From positions 806,001 to 870,000 of the forward strand of contig BTPP01000006.1 of NCBI GenBank assembly GCA_037102815.1: 64,000 nucleotides of DNA. Reading direction: 5' to 3'. A program made the translations under genes and the position numbers. This document shows positions 60,193 through 64,000 of this stretch, piece after piece (within the stretch, counting starts at the first letter, position 1; each line of letters starts with the position of its first letter). The notes beneath the pieces were generated by a model that did no database searches, was not told the DNA's origin, and was given only the letters and a program-made list of their open reading frames with translations. The stretch is from Neurospora intermedia (lineage: Eukaryota; Ascomycota; Sordariomycetes; Sordariales; Sordariaceae).

Positions 60193-60606
60193 GCATGGAA
60201 TGGCACCAAACCACTGCGGGGCCGCCTGAAGTGGGATGTGGATACTGTGAGGCTGACAGCTGTCAAGGGGCTTCACAGCTGGCCGGCTGCATTGTCGTTG
60301 CAAGTAATACGTATCCTGAATCCAGCTTACTGCTTAACTTTGCGACGTCTGTAAACAAAAGAACACTGCTACGATGACAAACAATTGAGTTACAAGATTA
60401 CGAGTTCGGAAAATGGCAAAGCCCTGGCATACATGGCAGGGTTTGGGGTTGTTGTAGGCAGTTGGTTGAGTTGCCTTTGACAGGCATGGTTACAAGATCA
60501 AGTATTTGTCGGTATTTACAAGACGGCACCCGCCAGAACCGAACTCGCCTATAATCAGCGCCCCGCTTCGACTTGCCCATCTTCTTCCTTTTTTTCCCGC
60601 TCATCA

Positions 60607-61920
60607 TCAAAAGTTCAACACCTTCTTGATGTTGGCATATATCCCTAATGTCCTGTCAGCTTATTTCGCTCTTACCAAACTGGTACGAGGATAAAGTTAC
60701 TCACTCGCAACATCTGGGATGTTAAGGGCCTCGAACATGAGAGGCGTGTGAATGCTCCATCCAGCAACTCGAGCCACAGGAGCTTCGAGTCTAACAAAGG
60801 TTTCCGAGTCCTCTTGGATGGCAGCGGCCACCTCGGCACCAATGCCGGCATTGACCATGGATTCATGAACCACGATACAGCGCCCCGTCTTCCTGACACT
60901 CTGGAACACGGTCTCCTTGTCCCATGGATAGACCGTTCGGAGGTCAATCAATTCCACTGAGACACCAAAGTCCTTCTCGGCCTTTTGCAACGCATCCATG
61001 CATTTGTATAGGGGTTGACCGTATGAGATGATGGTCACATCCTTTCCTTCCTTCAGCACTTCAGCCTTGGATAATGGCAGCGTATAGGACCCGGTGGGCA
61101 CCTGCTCAACAGCAGCACGGTAGAGGATCTTGGGTTCCATGAAGACACATGGGTCATTGCTGCGAATGGCGGATAACAGCAAGCCCTTGGCCTGGATGGG
61201 TGATCTGGGCATGATCACTCGCAATCCTGGAATATGTGTGAACAAGCTCTCCGGCGACTGTGTGTGGTATAGACCACCATGACCAACACCTCCGCAGGGC
61301 ATGCGTACCGTCAACCCCCCGGCACTCCTCCCGCAAGAACCATCCCGGTATCTGAACTTGGCAGCCTCGTTCACCAGCTGGTCGAAAGCCGGGTATACGT
61401 AGTCGGCAAACTGGATCTCGGCAACAGGGCGCATTCCCTCGGCAGCAACGCCAATGGCAAAGCCCATGATACCCTGCTCACACAAGGGAGTGTTGAAGAC
61501 GCGGTCAGCGCCATATGTGTCGGCAAGCTTTCCAGTGCAGCGGAAGACACCACCAAAGGCGACGTCCTCGCCGAATATCAAGACCGATTCGTCTTGGGCG
61601 AGGGCGATAGATAGAGCATCGTTGACAGCTTGGAACATGTTCATGCGCTTTGTTGGGCCATTGCGGACTTCGGGAGACAGCTCAGGGTTGTTGAGCGCCG
61701 ATTGGGATGTCTGCGCTAGCAATGGAGTTGTCGAATAGTCGGTAGGAAGATTGAGCTTCGCATGAGGTGGGTGTGTCGAGTACGCTCGTTGCGACGGGAC
61801 AGACGGCGCCAGAGTAGCAGCAACGGGGACAGATCGTAGGCCAGCCGAAGGACGTTTAGTCAGGCCCTTGGAAAGCGAACGAAGGCATTGCGCCTTGGGC
61901 CGGATAGTTGAGCCTCTCAT
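60607..61920 (-). CDS. Branched-chain 2-oxoacid dehydrogenase E1 beta subunit, mitochondrial
   Basis: The beta subunit of the thiamin-dependent E1 component of the BCKDH complex, which decarboxylates the 2-oxoacids of Val, Leu and Ile in the mitochondrial matrix. Exons are 61920-60705 and 60644-60607, separated by a 60-nt intron (GTGAGT donor, ACATTAG acceptor); the product is 417 aa. Residues 1-55 are Arg/Ser-rich without acidic residues, fitting a presequence. The core runs from MNMFQAVNDALSIALAQDE through VFGEDVAFGG-type FGEDVAFGGVFRCT, EIQFADYVYPAFDQL and GLYHTQSPESLFTHIPGL to the C-terminal transketolase domain (EVLKEGKDVTIISYG, ELIDLRTVYPWD, HESMVNAGIGAEV). The frame appears to stop early at SE without the intron; splicing restores the expected end ARIYANIKKVLNF. 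Confidence 0.94.
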
Positions 61921-63123
61921 TGTGAACCACAACAAACCGAATTTTGGATGGCAATAATGATATATGATGAGACGACAATCAGGTCAACACACACCACAAC
62001 AATTGGAAGAGAAGAGGAGGAGATGGCAGAATTCTCCTCCCAACGGGATACAATTTCCAAAGAAGCGGCATTGTATCAAAACGGGATAACGGTCGGTCGG
62101 CTTGCAACGGCTTTGTTAGAGTTATGTCAACAAATGACGAGAAGTGCAGCGCGGGGCCCCATGCCTTCCTTATTAGCGGTGCGGGCCACCCGCTGGAGCA
62201 CACTCAGGGGAAAGACAGGATCCATCTCGGCATCCATCTTCCCCGCCCTTTTGGAGTTCCTCAGTGCAAGTTTAGCGGTCCGTGCGTCGCGCCGATAGTG
62301 CATGTTCCTGCCCCTTGAGGTTGTGCCAGGTGCCTGCGCTTCGGTATCCGCCGAGCCCCCCTGCCTCCCATCAGCGGAGAGACCTGCTACCCAGACATGG
62401 AATACCAGACAGTGCATGCGGAACTGGTTCATCCCAAGTGAGAAAGATGGGAGAAAAGCTAGGTAGAGGTAGGTACAGATCAGTCGGCATGACGTGGCCA
62501 TGCTGTGTCTGAAAAAAATATGATGAAAGTTCCTTCAGACATGCTTCTCAACTACTTGACTTTCTTTTCCACTCCCCCTGGTGGCCTTTGAATCATGATA
62601 TGTGACTGAACCATAGGTGATAAAGGTGGGCGAATTTGATGGGGGATAAGGTTGACTGCCCCTAGGTACCTTACCTCTAGAGGTAGGTATCGTTCAGGGC
62701 AGCTCTTCCATCCCAGTACGAGCCAAGCCAAGCTAGACCAAGCTGAAACCAAGGCTGGGCGCAATGGATGCGACTTGCTATAAACGGGGCCCTCACTGCA
62801 ACTGGTGAAGCCTGAAGCCTGAAGCCTGGACTGTCCACTGAAGCCTTGCATAGGTCATCACAGCCAGAACCACCTCAGCTCGGGACACACCTGCCGGCGA
62901 AGCTGGTTGGCAGGGAACAGGTCAGGAAATAGATAGCGTGGCAGGGGTCGTCGTCACCACTCCACCCAGCGGGCAACGAAGCAGCGGCTCCAACCTAGGG
63001 ACTAACAATTTCTCCTCCTGAACCCTCGATCTGGGTTGCTTCTTCGGTTTTCCTTATCATGACTTTTTCATTCTTCTCAGCATACAGCAGCAGTCGGTTT
63101 CAGGAGGTGGTCGCACAGCAATA
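61921..63123. promoter_or_regulatory. Divergent promoter region E1 beta / Arg-rich protein
   Basis: Both genes start outward from here. It contains a 12-bp palindrome ACCTCTAGAGGT (about 62673-62684) within TAGGTACC-rich sequence and three tandem GAAGCCT units at about 62806-62826. No gene is supported. Confidence 0.5.
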
Positions 63124-64000
63124 ATGCCACCCCCAAGGGATTCGTCCCCGGAACGGGACTACAGGCCCAGGAGACAGTCAGCACAGAGACGCAGCCGCAA
63201 CTCTTCAGCGGTCAGAAATAGTGATGATAACGGTGAGCGTGGTGAGCGTGCCGGTCGCGAGCCAAGGCGCAGAAGCAGGAGACCCGACCCCGGCACCAGC
63301 GTCCCTCCAATCACCAGGGGAGAAACCAGAGGAGAACCCAGAGGAGAATCGTCAAACGGCAGTTCAGCAACCCTTTCAGCAGCCGCTCTGGCCCAGCTCA
63401 ACAAGCAGAATGCAAAGCGGAAAGCCAGCCCAAAGAAAGAGGTCAAACGAGCTCTGGAGCGAAGCTATGATGCTCAAAGCGAGAGGGATGTAGCATGGGA
63501 ACGGGAGCAGGAAAGGGAAAGGGAACGCATGCGCGAGGCCCGGAGAGAGTCGAGGATGCGACGCGAGAAGGAGCGGGAGAGAGAGCAGCAGGAAAAGGAG
63601 CGTGAACGGGAGAGGGAACGAGTCCGGGAAAGGGATCGCGAAAGGGAAAGACAGAGAGCAAGGGCCAAGCCACCAAGGGTGGCAACGGTGGAAAGCGAGG
63701 ACGAGTACCGATACGCTCCCTCAAGGAGGCCGAGGGATTCCAGAGATGCGGCCAGGGATGACAGAACACGACCTAAGCCCAGAGTGGTGCCACCCGATAG
63801 CGACGACGAGTACCAATATCTTACGGCGAAGAAGAGAGAAGAAAGGGCGAGGAAAAGGGCCCCGGCAATGGAGAGTGACGACGAGTACCAACGACTTACC
63901 CCGCATAGGAGAACAGACAGTGACGACAAGGGTTACCGAGTTGTGGATGCCCGGCCTGACAAACCCAAAAGTTATGAACGGTTACGGCCAGATAACAGAG
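63124..64000 (+). CDS. Arg/Glu-rich protein with SDDEYQ repeats (5' part, runs off the window)
   Basis: An open frame from ATG 63124 continues to the last base of the window without a stop, so at least 292 residues are encoded and the gene is cut. I do not recognise it. The first 100 residues are Arg/Ser/Pro-rich. About residues 100-185 form a highly charged, almost uninterrupted Arg/Glu helix (runs such as REREREQQEKERERERER), typical of single alpha-helix or coiled-coil segments. Then three spaced copies of an acidic motif occur: ESEDEYRY, DSDDEYQYL and ESDDEYQRL, each followed by a basic stretch. The composition suggests a structural or scaffold protein, or an RNA-linked RE-rich protein, but that is inference. 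The long GA-rich strand also gives spurious Ser/Leu-rich frames antisense. Confidence 0.75.
   Translation, partial: MPPPRDSSPERDYRPRRQSAQRRSRNSSAVRNSDDNGERGERAGREPRRRSRRPDPGTSVPPITRGETRGEPRGESSNGSSATLSAAALAQLNKQNAKRKASPKKEVKRALERSYDAQSERDVAWEREQERERERMREARRESRMRREKEREREQQEKERERERERVRERDRERERQRARAKPPRVATVESEDEYRYAPSRRPRDSRDAARDDRTRPKPRVVPPDSDDEYQYLTAKKREERARKRAPAMESDDEYQRLTPHRRTDSDDKGYRVVDARPDKPKSYERLRPDNR

Noticed and set aside
1-64000. CRISPR arrays, bacterial operons, prophage or rRNA genes
   Set aside because: No regularly spaced direct repeats, no ribosome-binding sites or polycistronic layout, and spliced eukaryotic genes throughout.

Overview
This window is nuclear DNA from a filamentous ascomycete, most likely a Neurospora/Sordaria-type Sordariomycete. 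Evidence: short introns (mostly 49-160 nt) with GTRNGT donors and CTAAC-like branch points, long pyrimidine-rich leaders, ascomycete protein families throughout, and a 7.5 kb A+T-rich block with the C-to-T / G-to-A, TpA-rich signature of repeat-induced point mutation (RIP). The species call is an inference from these traits.

Layout. 1-2.8 kb: no gene, one 33-nt poly-C run. 3.5-4.6 kb: mitochondrial-type SDR polyol dehydrogenase (+). 6.8-10.0 kb: Ste20-type PAK kinase (-). 10-19.3 kb: a large gene-poor stretch with one candidate two-exon unknown gene at 14.0-14.5 kb. 19.3-23.3 kb: multi-KH Scp160/vigilin (+). 24.1-24.8 kb: ESCRT-II Vps25 (-). 25.6-28.1 kb: kinetochore Ndc80 (-), divergent from peroxin Pex14 (29.1-30.4 kb, +). 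31.7-33.1 kb: HSL-type alpha/beta hydrolase (+). 34.0-34.2 kb: small acidic protein (+). 35.7-37.6 kb: Yap1/AP-1 oxidative-stress bZIP (-). 40.3-41.8 kb: BSD-domain protein (+), convergent with ribosome-biogenesis factor Tsr2 (42.2-43.0 kb, -). 43.9-51.4 kb: one structurally whole but RIP-destroyed Ty3/gypsy chromovirus with 258-bp LTRs. 51.4-52.6 kb: an A+T-rich tail with telomere-like TTAGGG runs, duplicated G+C-rich hairpins and a tRNA-like stretch. 52.7-53.5 kb: Fmp52-like protein (+). 54.3-55.2 kb: TFIIE beta (-). 56.7-57.4 kb: cytochrome b5 (-). 58.3-59.5 kb: F-actin capping protein alpha (-). 59.7-60.2 kb: a 499-bp MITE with perfect 63-bp inverted repeats and a 9-bp target duplication, typical of Mutator-like elements. 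60.6-61.9 kb: branched-chain 2-oxoacid dehydrogenase E1 beta (-). 63.1 kb to the edge: start of an Arg/Glu-rich protein.

The genes are mostly unrelated housekeeping functions and do not form a cluster or pathway. Two conserved genes (ndc80 and capping protein alpha) are each exactly one base out of frame in a short homopolymer, which looks more like consensus error than biology. The most novel items are the MITE, the block beside the retroelement, and the unknown gene at 14 kb. All splice sites were placed by eye and checked for frame; no expression data were available.
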